Assembly: GCA_016932435.1 (NCBI GenBank)
Contig: JAFGCW010000049.1
Location: forward strand, 1-64,000
Length of the DNA: 64,000 bases
From: Dehalococcoidales bacterium
Lineage (GTDB): Bacteria; Chloroflexota; Dehalococcoidia; Dehalococcoidales; UBA2162
Direction of reading: 5' to 3'
The position numbers and the translations under genes were made by a program. This document shows, piece by piece, positions 7,449-15,915 of the stretch (positions within the stretch are counted from its first letter, which is position 1; every line of letters starts with the position of its first letter). Under the pieces are notes generated by a model. That model searched no databases. It saw only the letters and a program-made list of their open reading frames with translations, and was not told the origin of the DNA.

Positions 7449-10400
7449 TTATGCCTTCTCCACATTACACAGGAATGTCTTAAATTCCGGGATTGTTGTG
7501 TTGGCATCTCCAACATGAGGAGTAAGGATATTGGCGCTGTCTCCCTTAGCCATTCCACTGTAGCCGAAGTGCCAGACTGCACCGATGTGGTGTACCGTCT
7601 TTCCTCCGACCTGCAGGGGCTGGAATCGTTCGGTAACGATGGCTACAGCTTCAATGTTACCGCGAGCTGAACTGACAATTACCTTGTCTCCGTTCTCAAT
7701 TCCTTTATCTTCTGCCAGTTCTACACCCATTTCTATGTACATCTCCGGCATAAGCTCGACAAGCCACGGAAGGTTTCTTGTCATGATTCCTGTCTGCCAG
7801 TGTTCGGAGCATCGGTAAGTAGTTCCTACGTAAGGATACTTGTCAGGTGTACCTCTTTCATTCATCCATTTGCCTATATAAGCGCAGGGATTAATTTTCG
7901 TACCCGACATGATATTCTTGTCCAGGGGACTCTCCCATGGTTCGTAAACTTCGGGAAGTGGTCCTTCAGCCCGGCCGTAACCCCAGATACGGGCAACTCC
8001 TTCGGGTTTCATGATGAAAGGAAGGTATTTGGAGCCGGGATCGGCTACGTTAATCGGAGGCCATCCGCCGTCGAGTACATCACCGCCTTTCTGGTCACTC
8101 AGGTCACCCTGAGGAGCCCAGGCGCTGCCGGTCCAGTAGGTAACCGGATGCTCTGCATCCCATGGGTTACCATCAAGGTCGACCGATGCCCTGTTATAGA
8201 TAATACGACGGTTGAACGGCCAGCACCATGACCAGTTGGAGTAGAGTCCCACACCTTTGGCCGAATTGTCTACCGGTACACGACGCATCATCTTGTTTCC
8301 GCCGGCTTCGGTATACTGGTTGCAATACAGCCAGTTACCGGAGGTTGTGGTACCGTCTGCTTTCAACTGTGTGAAGAGATTGACCAGTTCGCCGGTTTCA
8401 AGATTATAGCCGTTCACTTCTCGAGCTACCTTGTCGGCGTTAATCTCTCCATAGTCCCAGACCAGGTTAGTAACAGCTTCTCGTCCCGGTGCCGATGTAT
8501 CAGATTCGTAGAGTTGCTTAATCTTACGCATCAGGAGATCCATGATCTCCATATCTGGCATTGCTTCTCCGAGTGGCTCGACAGCTTTATAACGCCACTG
8601 TGCCCAGCGGCCGCTGTTACTAATGCTGCCTTCTTTTTCATATGAACAGGCAGCGGGAAGTACGAATACCTCTGTATCGATGTTAGCCGGATTTACTCCC
8701 GGTCTTTTGAAGAATTCTCCGGTTTCATTCATCCAGATGTCGACCGATACCAGCCAGTCCAGTTTCGCAAGAGCTTCACGGGCTCCATTGGAGTTCGGAC
8801 CGCCTGAAGCCGGATTTTGTCCCCAGACCCAGAGGCCTTTGATGATTCCATTCCCGATTGCTTCTATCAAACCGATGTGAGTATTGTTGGTCTTGGCCCT
8901 GGCTGATTTCGGCAGGTAATGGAAGCCGAATTCATTATCCGGTGTAGCGGCATCGCCGTACCAGGCTTTCAGCAGGCTGACAATATATTTATCGGCATTT
9001 GCCCACCAATTCGAACTTTTATCTCCGGTAAGTCCTTGAGGTGTAATTGTTGCATCTGGATGCTTACCGCTCCTCTTGAGATATGTCTCCAGGTCGGTAT
9101 CACTTTCAACCGGGACATCTAGATAGCCGGGAAGGATGTGCTCGAGAAGACACATATCAGTCGAGCCCTGGACGTTCGAAGTTCCGCGGAGGGCGTTGAT
9201 CCCACCACCGCAGACGCCCATGTTGGCGAGAAGAAGCTGAAGTATCGCATAAGTCCTGATATTCTGGACACCGTATGTATGCTGGGTTGTACCCATCGCG
9301 TACATTATCGTACCGGCTTTACCTTTTTTACCGGTGGCTGCGTATGTCTCGCATACCTCAAGATACACATCTTTAGGTGTTCCTGTAATATTGCAGACAG
9401 TATCTGCGTCATACCGTGAGTAATGCTTCTTTAGTAACTGGAATACGCACATCGGATCTTTCAGAGTCGGATCCGTTGCCGGAGTCTTGGAATCGGCGTA
9501 TTTCCATGTCGCTTTCGATGCGGCGGTATATGAACCGTTATATTCACCCTGGCTTACTTCGCCGAACATACCGTCATCGAACTTGAAATTCGGATTAATG
9601 ATGAGAGCGGCGTTCGTATAGTTCGTGACGTACTCCATGTTGTAGTTACCAGGATTCTTTTCCATGTCGTTAAGAACGTAGTTAATCATACCGCCGATGA
9701 AGGCGATATCGCATCCTGATCTCATCGGGGCGTAGATATCAGCCTTCGCAGAAGTACGGGTAAATCTCGGATCGACGTTGATGAGTTTACCCCCGCGTTC
9801 CATTGCTTCGGTTACCCATTTAAAGGATATAGGATGATTCTCGGCTGCGTTCGAACCGATAATCATCATGCAGTCTGAGTTCCTGATGTCGATCCAGTGG
9901 TTGGTCATAGCTCCCCTACCGAACGACTCTGCCAGAGCCGCAACTGTAGAGGAATGTCATATACGTGCGCAGTGTTCGAGGTATACAACACCGAGTGCGC
10001 GGTTCATCTTTGCCAGAAGATAGCACTCTTCATTGTCCAGCTCGCCACCGCCGAAACTTGCCAGCGCATCGGTTCTGCCTGCAGCGGCATTCCAGTTGCT
10101 GTCGCGGGTATTCTTGACTCTTTTAGCGATTTCGTCGACTACCCAGTCCCATGATTTCTCTTCGAAATCCGCTGCACCCGGCGCTCTGTATAGTGGTTTG
10201 GTAAGACGGTAGGGATTTGGGTTTCCGTCTACCTGGTGAACCTGGGCCATAGCCTGCCCTTTACTGCAAAGGGCTCCTTCATTGATCGGATGGTCGGGGT
10301 CGCCTTCTATCTTGACTATCCCATCCTCATAAACCGATACAATAGCTCCACAGCCTACAGAACAGTAGCAACATATAGTAGTTGATTCCTTGATTTTCTT

Positions 10401-10523
10401 TTTTAAAGGAACTACTTCCGCTGCAGCATTCCCGCTGCGGGTTAAGCCAGCTCCCTTCAGCAGCACGAGCGCTCCCATACCCGCGCCACCGAACTTTAGA
10501 AATTCTCTCCGGTTTAGCTCCAT
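7449..10523 (-). CDS. fdhA: formate dehydrogenase catalytic subunit, selenocysteine-containing, Tat-exported
   Basis: Reads as one 1024-residue protein if the in-frame TGA at 9959-9957 is decoded as selenocysteine (residue 189). The flanks are ARI-U-HSSTVAALAESFGRGAMTNHW, the classic FDH active-site context. The N terminus has a twin-arginine signal (NRREFLKF, residues 4-11, then a hydrophobic stretch). Next comes the [4Fe-4S] motif CCYCSVGC...C and the molybdopterin/tungstopterin bis-MGD domains through to the C-terminal dinucleotide-binding fold. It oxidises formate outside the membrane and feeds FdhB/NrfD. Strong GAGGAGG site at the start. A gene caller ignoring Sec would split it in two. 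Confidence 0.96.
9912..9956 (-). promoter_or_regulatory. SECIS element of fdhA
   Basis: Immediately after the UGA, UCCUCUAC (9953-9946) pairs with GUAGGGGA (9919-9912) over 8 bp. Inside it GCUCU/AGAGU forms the upper stem with a GG-starting apical loop about 24 nt from the UGA. This position and the G-containing loop fit bacterial SECIS hairpins bound by SelB. Confidence 0.85.
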
Positions 10524-10586
10524 ACGACCTCCTCAAATTATTTAGTTTTCTGTATTACTAACCTCCCGAACGCAGGAATTTTAGGC

Positions 10587-10641
10587 AAAAAAAGAGTCTT
10601 TTCCCCCTCAATACAAGAACGTAATGATGTAAAAAGACTCT
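10587..10641 (-). terminator. terminator/attenuator hairpin in the fdhA leader
   Basis: On the minus strand AGAGTCTTTT (10641-10632) pairs perfectly with AAAAGACTCT (10602-10593), followed by a run of T. It begins only about 10 bases after the predicted start of transcription from 10658-10687 and lies before fdhA, so it would abort most transcripts unless disrupted. The long 29-base loop contains the end of a short ORF. Confidence 0.7.
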
Positions 10642-10646
10642 ATCAT
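10608..10646 (-). CDS. short leader ORF overlapping the fdhA attenuator
   Basis: ATG at 10646 (an in-frame ATG also at 10655) opens 12 codons ending FYIITFLY-UGA at 10610-10608, within the terminator loop. After the UGA, eight sense codons run through the 3' arm and T-run to UAA. The predicted transcript start is within a few bases of the ATG, so translation would be leaderless. Whether it is translated is unproven. A ribosome on it would cover one or the other terminator arm. Confidence 0.4.
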   Translation of the reverse strand: MIESFYIITFLY

Positions 10647-10657
10647 TTCCAACATCG

Positions 10658-10687
10658 AGTATAACTCAATGCGAAACAGCTTGTCAA
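10658..10687 (-). promoter_or_regulatory. strong promoter TTGACA-18-TATACT for the fdh operon
   Basis: On the minus strand TTGACA (10687-10682) and TATACT (10663-10658) are separated by 18 bases. Predicted start is near 10651, 128 bases before the fdhA ATG. It is divergent from the rplI promoter at 10767-10795. Confidence 0.8.
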
Positions 10688-10766
10688 TACTGTTTGAGCC
10701 TGATAGGTAAACAGCGCCGAAATCAAAGATTTTTAATAAGTTATTACCAGCAGTCTTGAAACAATT

Positions 10767-10795
10767 TTTACAAATATGGCCTGTTACAGTATAAT
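10767..10795 (+). promoter_or_regulatory. promoter TTTACA-17-TATAAT for rplI-dnaB
   Basis: TTTACA (10767-10772) and a perfect TATAAT (10790-10795) with a 17-base spacer, 19 bases before the rplI start codon, giving a very short leader. Confidence 0.75.
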
Positions 10796-10814
10796 ATGGC
10801 GAAAGAGGACGCTT

Positions 10815-11279
10815 ATGAAAGTTATTTTTACTGAAGATGTACCCAATGTCGCTAAATCCGGTCAGATGAAGGATGTCGCTGACGGCTATGCCAGGAACTA
10901 CCTGATTCCCCGCAAACTGGCCGTATTCGCCAATTCCGGAACAGTCACGGCGATGGCAGCGAAAATGGAAGCCAGGATAAAAGCCGATGCCCAGTCTGAG
11001 ATAGAGATGAAGGAACTGGGTGACTCTATGCATGGTAGAGAAATTTTCATTGAGGCTAAAAGCGGTGGTAAAGAACGCCTTTACGGCTCGGTTACCAATG
11101 CAGACATAGCCGCTGAACTGGAAAAAGCAACCGGCCTGGAAGTTGATAAGAGAAAGATAAAACTACTTGAACCCATTCACCAACTCGGTACTTATGAGGT
11201 GGAAATCAGGCTTAGTAAAGACATTGCTCCGAAAATTAAAGTCACGGTAACGGAAAAACCCGCTGAAGAAACGGAATAA
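10815..11279 (+). CDS. rplI: 50S ribosomal protein L9
   Basis: A 154-residue protein starting MKVIFTEDVPNVAKSGQ with the L9 signature DGYARNYLIPRKLA in the N-terminal rRNA-binding domain, then the long connecting helix and C-terminal domain. Start chosen at 10815; a longer ORF from 10776 overlaps the promoter and has no family support. It precedes dnaB, the common bacterial rplI-dnaB arrangement. Confidence 0.97.
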   Translation: MKVIFTEDVPNVAKSGQMKDVADGYARNYLIPRKLAVFANSGTVTAMAAKMEARIKADAQSEIEMKELGDSMHGREIFIEAKSGGKERLYGSVTNADIAAELEKATGLEVDKRKIKLLEPIHQLGTYEVEIRLSKDIAPKIKVTVTEKPAEETE

Positions 11280-11317
11280 TACTAAGTCATCTATAAGGTT
11301 GAAGGAGACGGAACGGG

Positions 11318-12685
11318 TTGGATATGGATAAGTTACCTCCACATGATATTGATGCCGAGGAAGCTGTAATCGGTTCTCTCCTTATCGATGGCGCAGCCGT
11401 ATACAAGATCACCGGGCAGCTTTCAGAATCAGACTACTTTTACGATGAACGAAACCGTATTCTCTTTGATGTCTGCCTTGAACTCAACCGCCGTGACGAA
11501 GCCATAAACCAGATAACAGTAGCTCAGGAACTGGACAGGCGGGAAAAACTGGAAGAATGCGGCGGCGCAGCCTATCTCAGCCACCTTGTCTCAATCGTCC
11601 CGACATCTCTGGATATAGAGCATTATGCTCAGATAGTATATCGTCTTTCTATCAGCCGGCGGTTGATAGAAGCGGCTCAACAGATTGAATCTATTGGTTT
11701 TGACGTTGATCCTGACGTGGATAACAGCCTGAACAGAGCCGAAGATGTACTCTTCAGCCTGAGACACGGACAAACCTCAGGCGATTTCGTTCATATCCGG
11801 TCGGTACTGGACAAGTATTTCGAAGCTCCTATTTCTACTGAAGATGAACCGGGCGAACCCGTTTCACGGGTCCGGACTTATTACAGTGGTCTTGATGAAT
11901 TTCTCGGTGGTTTCCAGCAGTCTGATCTTGTTGTGATAGCCGGGAGACCCAGTATGGGAAAAACCAGCCTTGCTTTAAACGTGGCCAGGAATGCCGCTGT
12001 CGAGCAGGGTGCAAGTGTTGCTATATTCAGCATTGAAATGGCAAGGGAACCACTGGTGATGCGGTTGCTGGCGAGTGAGGCTGATGTTAATCTAAACCAT
12101 GTCCGCCTTGGCTTACACTCGGAAGCGGAAGAAAAGAGGATTATGGACGCTACCGGTATCCTTTCTGAAGCGCCCATTTACATTAATGATAACTCACGGT
12201 TACGTGTCGGTGAATTGCGAAGTCGAGCTAGAAGACTTTATTATGAACATGGTCTTGATCTTCTCATAATTGACCATCTTGGTTTGATGGATGGACAAAG
12301 AAGCGACCGCGTCCAGGAAATCAGTTTTATTTCGCGCTCATTGAAAGCGGTAGCAAGAGAACTGAAAATACCCGTGATTGCAATCTCGCAGTTAAGTCGT
12401 GCATCGGAATGGAGAGCGTCACATCGACCTCAATTATCTGACCTTCGAGACAGCGGCAGCATCGAGCAGGATGCCGACGTCGTGATGTTTATCTATCGTG
12501 ATGAATATTATTACAGCCGGGAGGAATGGGATAACCAGTATCCCGATAAGGATTATCCGGAGGGTATCGCGGATATAATTATTGCCAAGCACCGGAACGG
12601 ACCTGTAGGCACAGTAAATCTTCGTTTTGTCCCGAGACTTTCGAAATTTGAGAACCTGCCGAACCAGGAACCGAGTATGTTATGA
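11318..12685 (+). CDS. dnaB: replicative DNA helicase DnaB
   Basis: A 455-residue protein. The N-terminal domain (PPHDIDAEEAVIGSLL) binds primase. The RecA-like C-terminal motor has Walker A GRPSMGKTSLA, the LLIIDHLGL Walker B region and the IAISQLSR motif with QLSDLRDSGSIEQDAD. The start is TTG 11318, 10 bases after AAGGAGA; an ATG two codons on is possible. Its stop overlaps the DnaD-like gene (ATGA), and a helicase loader follows. Confidence 0.97.
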   Translation: MDMDKLPPHDIDAEEAVIGSLLIDGAAVYKITGQLSESDYFYDERNRILFDVCLELNRRDEAINQITVAQELDRREKLEECGGAAYLSHLVSIVPTSLDIEHYAQIVYRLSISRRLIEAAQQIESIGFDVDPDVDNSLNRAEDVLFSLRHGQTSGDFVHIRSVLDKYFEAPISTEDEPGEPVSRVRTYYSGLDEFLGGFQQSDLVVIAGRPSMGKTSLALNVARNAAVEQGASVAIFSIEMAREPLVMRLLASEADVNLNHVRLGLHSEAEEKRIMDATGILSEAPIYINDNSRLRVGELRSRARRLYYEHGLDLLIIDHLGLMDGQRSDRVQEISFISRSLKAVARELKIPVIAISQLSRASEWRASHRPQLSDLRDSGSIEQDADVVMFIYRDEYYYSREEWDNQYPDKDYPEGIADIIIAKHRNGPVGTVNLRFVPRLSKFENLPNQEPSML

Positions 12686-13395
12686 AGCAGTTTGAAGGCT
12701 TTCCTGCCAGAATGCAGTTTACTCCGATACCGAACCTGTTTATCAGCAAACTTTTACCTCGGATAGAAGACATTAATGAGCTGAAAGTGACACTCCATAT
12801 ATTCCGTGCTGTCTATGGTAAACGAGGATATCCACGTTTTGTTACCCGCAGGGATTTACTTTCTGATTCTGGTATTATCAAGAGTCCGAATGCGAAAACT
12901 GAAGAATCTGCGGAATTATTATCAAATGCCCTCGATCTGGCTTTAAAACGCGGAACGATAGTACGACTGGAACTCGACCGTGACGGAGACCCGGAGGAAT
13001 TGTACTTTATTAATACCGAGAATGATCGAAAAGCACTGGAGAAAATACGAAACGGAGAAATAGTATTAGAAGGTCTTAAACCCGGGAAGCGGACGCACGT
13101 TGTAGAAACCGAGAGTCCTCCGGATATTTTTACACTCTATGAAGAAAATATTGGTATGCTCAATCCTTTGATCGCCGAATGGCTTAAAGAAGCAGAAAAT
13201 CTTTATCCCGAATCATGGATCAGGGATGCGATAAAGGAAGCTGTCAGCCTGAACAAGAGGAATTGGCGATATATAGACAGGATTTTGGAGAACTGGTCTG
13301 CAGAAGGCAGGAGTGATGGAGCACATAAGCGAGGTTCTAAAACAGACCCAGACAAATATATCAAGGGTAAATACGGACACGTTGTCCGACGCTAA
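12682..13395 (+). CDS. DnaD-like replication initiation protein
   Basis: A 237-residue protein. The N-terminal part resembles a winged-helix domain (FTPIPNLFISKLLPRI...LKVTLHIFRAVYGKRGYPRFVTRRDLL). The C-terminal part has the DnaB_2/DnaD tail form (YEENIGMLNPLIAEWLKEAE...YPESWIRDAIKEAVSLNKRNWRYIDRILENW). DnaD helps remodel origin DNA and recruit helicase in Gram-positives. It overlaps dnaB by ATGA and the loader gene by about 80 bases, so the three are probably co-translated as a helicase-loading set. Confidence 0.85.
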   Translation: MKQFEGFPARMQFTPIPNLFISKLLPRIEDINELKVTLHIFRAVYGKRGYPRFVTRRDLLSDSGIIKSPNAKTEESAELLSNALDLALKRGTIVRLELDRDGDPEELYFINTENDRKALEKIRNGEIVLEGLKPGKRTHVVETESPPDIFTLYEENIGMLNPLIAEWLKEAENLYPESWIRDAIKEAVSLNKRNWRYIDRILENWSAEGRSDGAHKRGSKTDPDKYIKGKYGHVVRR

Positions 13396-14677
13396 AGAAG
13401 ATACAGACTACGAATCTTCCTGTCCGATTTGCAGAGGAGCCAAGTTTGTCCATCCCCTTTTAGCTACAGGTAAACCTGATTATAGTCAGGTAGTGCCCTG
13501 TACCTGTACTAGGCAGGAAGCAGACACCGAACGGAAAGCGCAGCTACAGCGGTATAGCAACCTTGGAAAGTTAATCAGTGTCAACTTCGATACACTGAAT
13601 AAAGAGGGGATGAAAGATAATCCATCAGACCGGGAACAATATGGGAAAGCTTACCGGGCGGCGAAAAAATTCGCTGAAAAACCGCAGGGATGGATTGTTT
13701 TTACCGGACCGAGTGGGTGCGGGAAGACATACCTGGCGGCGGCGATTGCCAGCTATCAGATAGAAAATAACGGCCATGTATTTTACATAACAACACCTGA
13801 TTTACTCGATCACCTTCGTTCCAGTTTCAGTCCTGACAGTGATATGCCGTATGATGAATTCTTTGAGCAGGTTCGCAATGCTCCTCTATTAATACTGGAT
13901 GACCTGGGTGCTCAATCAGGTACGCCTTGGGCAAAAGAAAAACTCGAGCAGCTTATCAGCCATCGATATAATAATCAACTTCCCACGGCAATAGTGATAA
14001 TAGGACCTATAGAGGAACAGGACGATAGAATTCGTACCCGGATAGTAAATTCTCCACTATATCAAGTTTGTGCTTTTAACGATAAATCACCGTTACTCGT
14101 TTATGAATGGCTCCCACAATTTAAACTCCAAAAAGAGATGACATTTGATAATTTTGATCTTAGGAAGGATTTACCAGAAGATCAACAAGCTAACCTTGAG
14201 AATATATTGATATGGTCACGTGAATATGCAGAAAATCCTGTGGGTTGGTTAGTGTTGCTTGGAGATAATGGATGTGGGAAAACACATCTTGCTGCTGCTA
14301 TAGTTAATTATCGTTACAAGCAAAACAAGCCGGCAATGTTTATCGTGGTTCCGGATTTCCTCGACCACCTTCGGTCGACTTTTAGTCCCGATAGCAGGAT
14401 ATCTTACGACCAGTATTTCGAGAGTGTTAAAAACTCTCCCTTACTCATTCTCGATGATTTTGGAAGACAGACAACCACTCCTTGGGCGACGGAAAAACTT
14501 TACCAGGTTGTTAATTATCGTTATAACGCTCGCCTTCCTATGGTCGTGACGACAAATTGTTCCTTAGACGAATTGGAGACACCAATAGCATCCAGGTTGA
14601 CCGATCCTGATATAAGTGCTGTTGAAAACATAATAGCCCCTGATTATCGTCCACGAACCAAGTATGGATCAAACTGA
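13316..14677 (+). CDS. tandem-domain DnaC/DnaI-like helicase loader ATPase
   Basis: A 453-residue protein, about twice a normal DnaC/DnaI. A short Cys cluster (CPICRG about 36-41, CTC about 62-64) is followed by two AAA+ ATPase modules. Module 1 has Walker A GPSGCGKT (131-138) and Walker B LILDDLG (192-198). Module 2 has Walker A GDNGCGKT (316-323) and LLILDDFG (376-383). Both repeat the F(Y/I)(I/V)xxPDxLDHLRS(S/T)FSPDS segment. Module 2 keeps the sensor VTTN and SRL finger; module 1 has VIIGPIEEQDDRIRTRI there, so it may be a non-hydrolysing copy. The ATG 13316 lies inside the DnaD-like gene. Confidence 0.88.
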   Translation: MEHISEVLKQTQTNISRVNTDTLSDAKEDTDYESSCPICRGAKFVHPLLATGKPDYSQVVPCTCTRQEADTERKAQLQRYSNLGKLISVNFDTLNKEGMKDNPSDREQYGKAYRAAKKFAEKPQGWIVFTGPSGCGKTYLAAAIASYQIENNGHVFYITTPDLLDHLRSSFSPDSDMPYDEFFEQVRNAPLLILDDLGAQSGTPWAKEKLEQLISHRYNNQLPTAIVIIGPIEEQDDRIRTRIVNSPLYQVCAFNDKSPLLVYEWLPQFKLQKEMTFDNFDLRKDLPEDQQANLENILIWSREYAENPVGWLVLLGDNGCGKTHLAAAIVNYRYKQNKPAMFIVVPDFLDHLRSTFSPDSRISYDQYFESVKNSPLLILDDFGRQTTTPWATEKLYQVVNYRYNARLPMVVTTNCSLDELETPIASRLTDPDISAVENIIAPDYRPRTKYGSN

Positions 14678-14742
14678 ATTTGCGTACTCGAACGTTATGA
14701 AGTACAATAACCGTAATCCTGAGATAGAAAGATAACTGAATT

Positions 14743-15264
14743 ATGGTTAATCTTCCAGTATTGGTATTAAATCAAACCTACGAGCCGCTGAATATTTGCA
14801 GAGTAAGGCGAGCGATGGTGTTGATATACCAGGATAAGGCTGAGATGCTTGAAAACGGTTATGGTACTATTCGTACCGTTGACAATGATCTCCCTGTACC
14901 TTCGGTAATCAAACTCTCCAGGCTTATTAAACGCCCCCACCAACTTGAAAGGAAACTTACACGCATGGAGATTTTTCGCAGGGATAATTATACCTGCCAG
15001 TATTGCGGGAAGGTAACCCGGAACCTGACTCTCGATCATGTCATTCCCAGGTTCCGTAACGGACAGCATACCTGGGAAAATGTTGTGAGTGCCTGCGTAC
15101 CATGTAATAGAATTAAAGCCGGTAGAACGCCTGAAGAGGCAGGAATGAAACTTCGAACCAAACCTGCTAAACCTCGCCCGGGTGGTTTGTTCTTTATCCC
15201 GTCGCACTATTCACAGGTTCAGGCTGAATGGGAAAAATACTTGCCCCGGGTTAAAGCCAAATAA
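14743..15264 (+). CDS. HNH endonuclease family protein
   Basis: A 173-residue protein. The N-terminal part (VLVLNQTYEPLNICRVRRAMVLI) and the HNH core (CQYCGK, LTLDHVIPRFRNGQHTWENVV, CVPCNRIK) match the widespread chromosomal HNH family with two zinc-binding CxxC pairs. It follows the replication operon after 65 bases. There is no sign of a restriction partner, intron or phage context; its role is unknown, though housekeeping distribution suggests a DNA-metabolism function. Confidence 0.85.
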   Translation: MVNLPVLVLNQTYEPLNICRVRRAMVLIYQDKAEMLENGYGTIRTVDNDLPVPSVIKLSRLIKRPHQLERKLTRMEIFRRDNYTCQYCGKVTRNLTLDHVIPRFRNGQHTWENVVSACVPCNRIKAGRTPEEAGMKLRTKPAKPRPGGLFFIPSHYSQVQAEWEKYLPRVKAK

Positions 15265-15321
15265 AATAGAGTAAACTTTGGATTCTGGTAGAAACGTAAC
15301 TGGTTTTAGCCTGTGAACTTA

Positions 15322-15882
15322 TTATTCTTCTTCTGCGGGAGCGTATGGCGGTTCATTGATAAGTCCCGCTAAGATGTTATACCAGGTGTAATCAACCAGA
15401 GCTATATCGGTTGTGCTTGGTGCCTGTACGTAATAAAAGGCTTCATTGGGTGTAGCATCGCCTACATTGATATTCATTTCTTTCCCGTCTGTTAAAACGA
15501 GTGAGATCCTTAGTTTCGGATCGTTTAATCCGAATTCCTCCAGTTTTTCAGGTGTCGCATCTTCAGCTATGACCCGGTCAGCACCTGGACCGCTTAGTAG
15601 CAAGGGTATACCTCCACCCCAGCGCTTGCTGTCGACCGGTGTTTTTTCTTCGTCGTCAAAATACCATGGGAATTCGTCTTCTTTGGATATTTTTATAAAA
15701 GACTCAGACTTCCCTTCACGCGGAAGCTCGAGTGTGATATGGTCTATATCCTCCATCTCGATCATCCAGACAAATTCCTGGACATCAGGTGTTTCCGGTA
15801 GCTCAGGCATATTCAGAAAATAGAACAATCCCCCTGTAATCAGGAGAATAATAAGCAATATCAGGATGTTCTGGGTTTTCAA
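15322..15882 (-). CDS. DUF4340 domain membrane-anchored protein
   Basis: A 186-residue protein with one N-terminal membrane helix (ILILLIILLITGGLFYFL) followed by an extracytoplasmic domain with the DUF4340 pattern (EEFGLNDPKLRISLVLTDGKE, INVGDATPNEAFYYVQ). DUF4340 proteins accompany Gld-type ABC exporters, as here: it ends a four-gene minus-strand set after the GldG-like gene. Substrate unknown. Confidence 0.82.
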   Translation of the reverse strand: MKTQNILILLIILLITGGLFYFLNMPELPETPDVQEFVWMIEMEDIDHITLELPREGKSESFIKISKEDEFPWYFDDEEKTPVDSKRWGGGIPLLLSGPGADRVIAEDATPEKLEEFGLNDPKLRISLVLTDGKEMNINVGDATPNEAFYYVQAPSTTDIALVDYTWYNILAGLINEPPYAPAEEE

Positions 15883-15915
15883 AAGAAACGTCCTCCCCGG
15901 AATAGGTTCTCTGAA

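Noticed and set aside
10608..11033. 141-codon minus-strand ORF antisense to rplI
   Set aside because: Upstream part is a shadow of rplI. Only its last codons, downstream of the fdh promoter, could be a real leader ORF.
14743..15264. HNH gene as part of a homing intron, CRISPR-like or restriction system
   Set aside because: No intron boundary, guide RNA, methyltransferase or repeats nearby; the sequence matches a common chromosomal HNH family.
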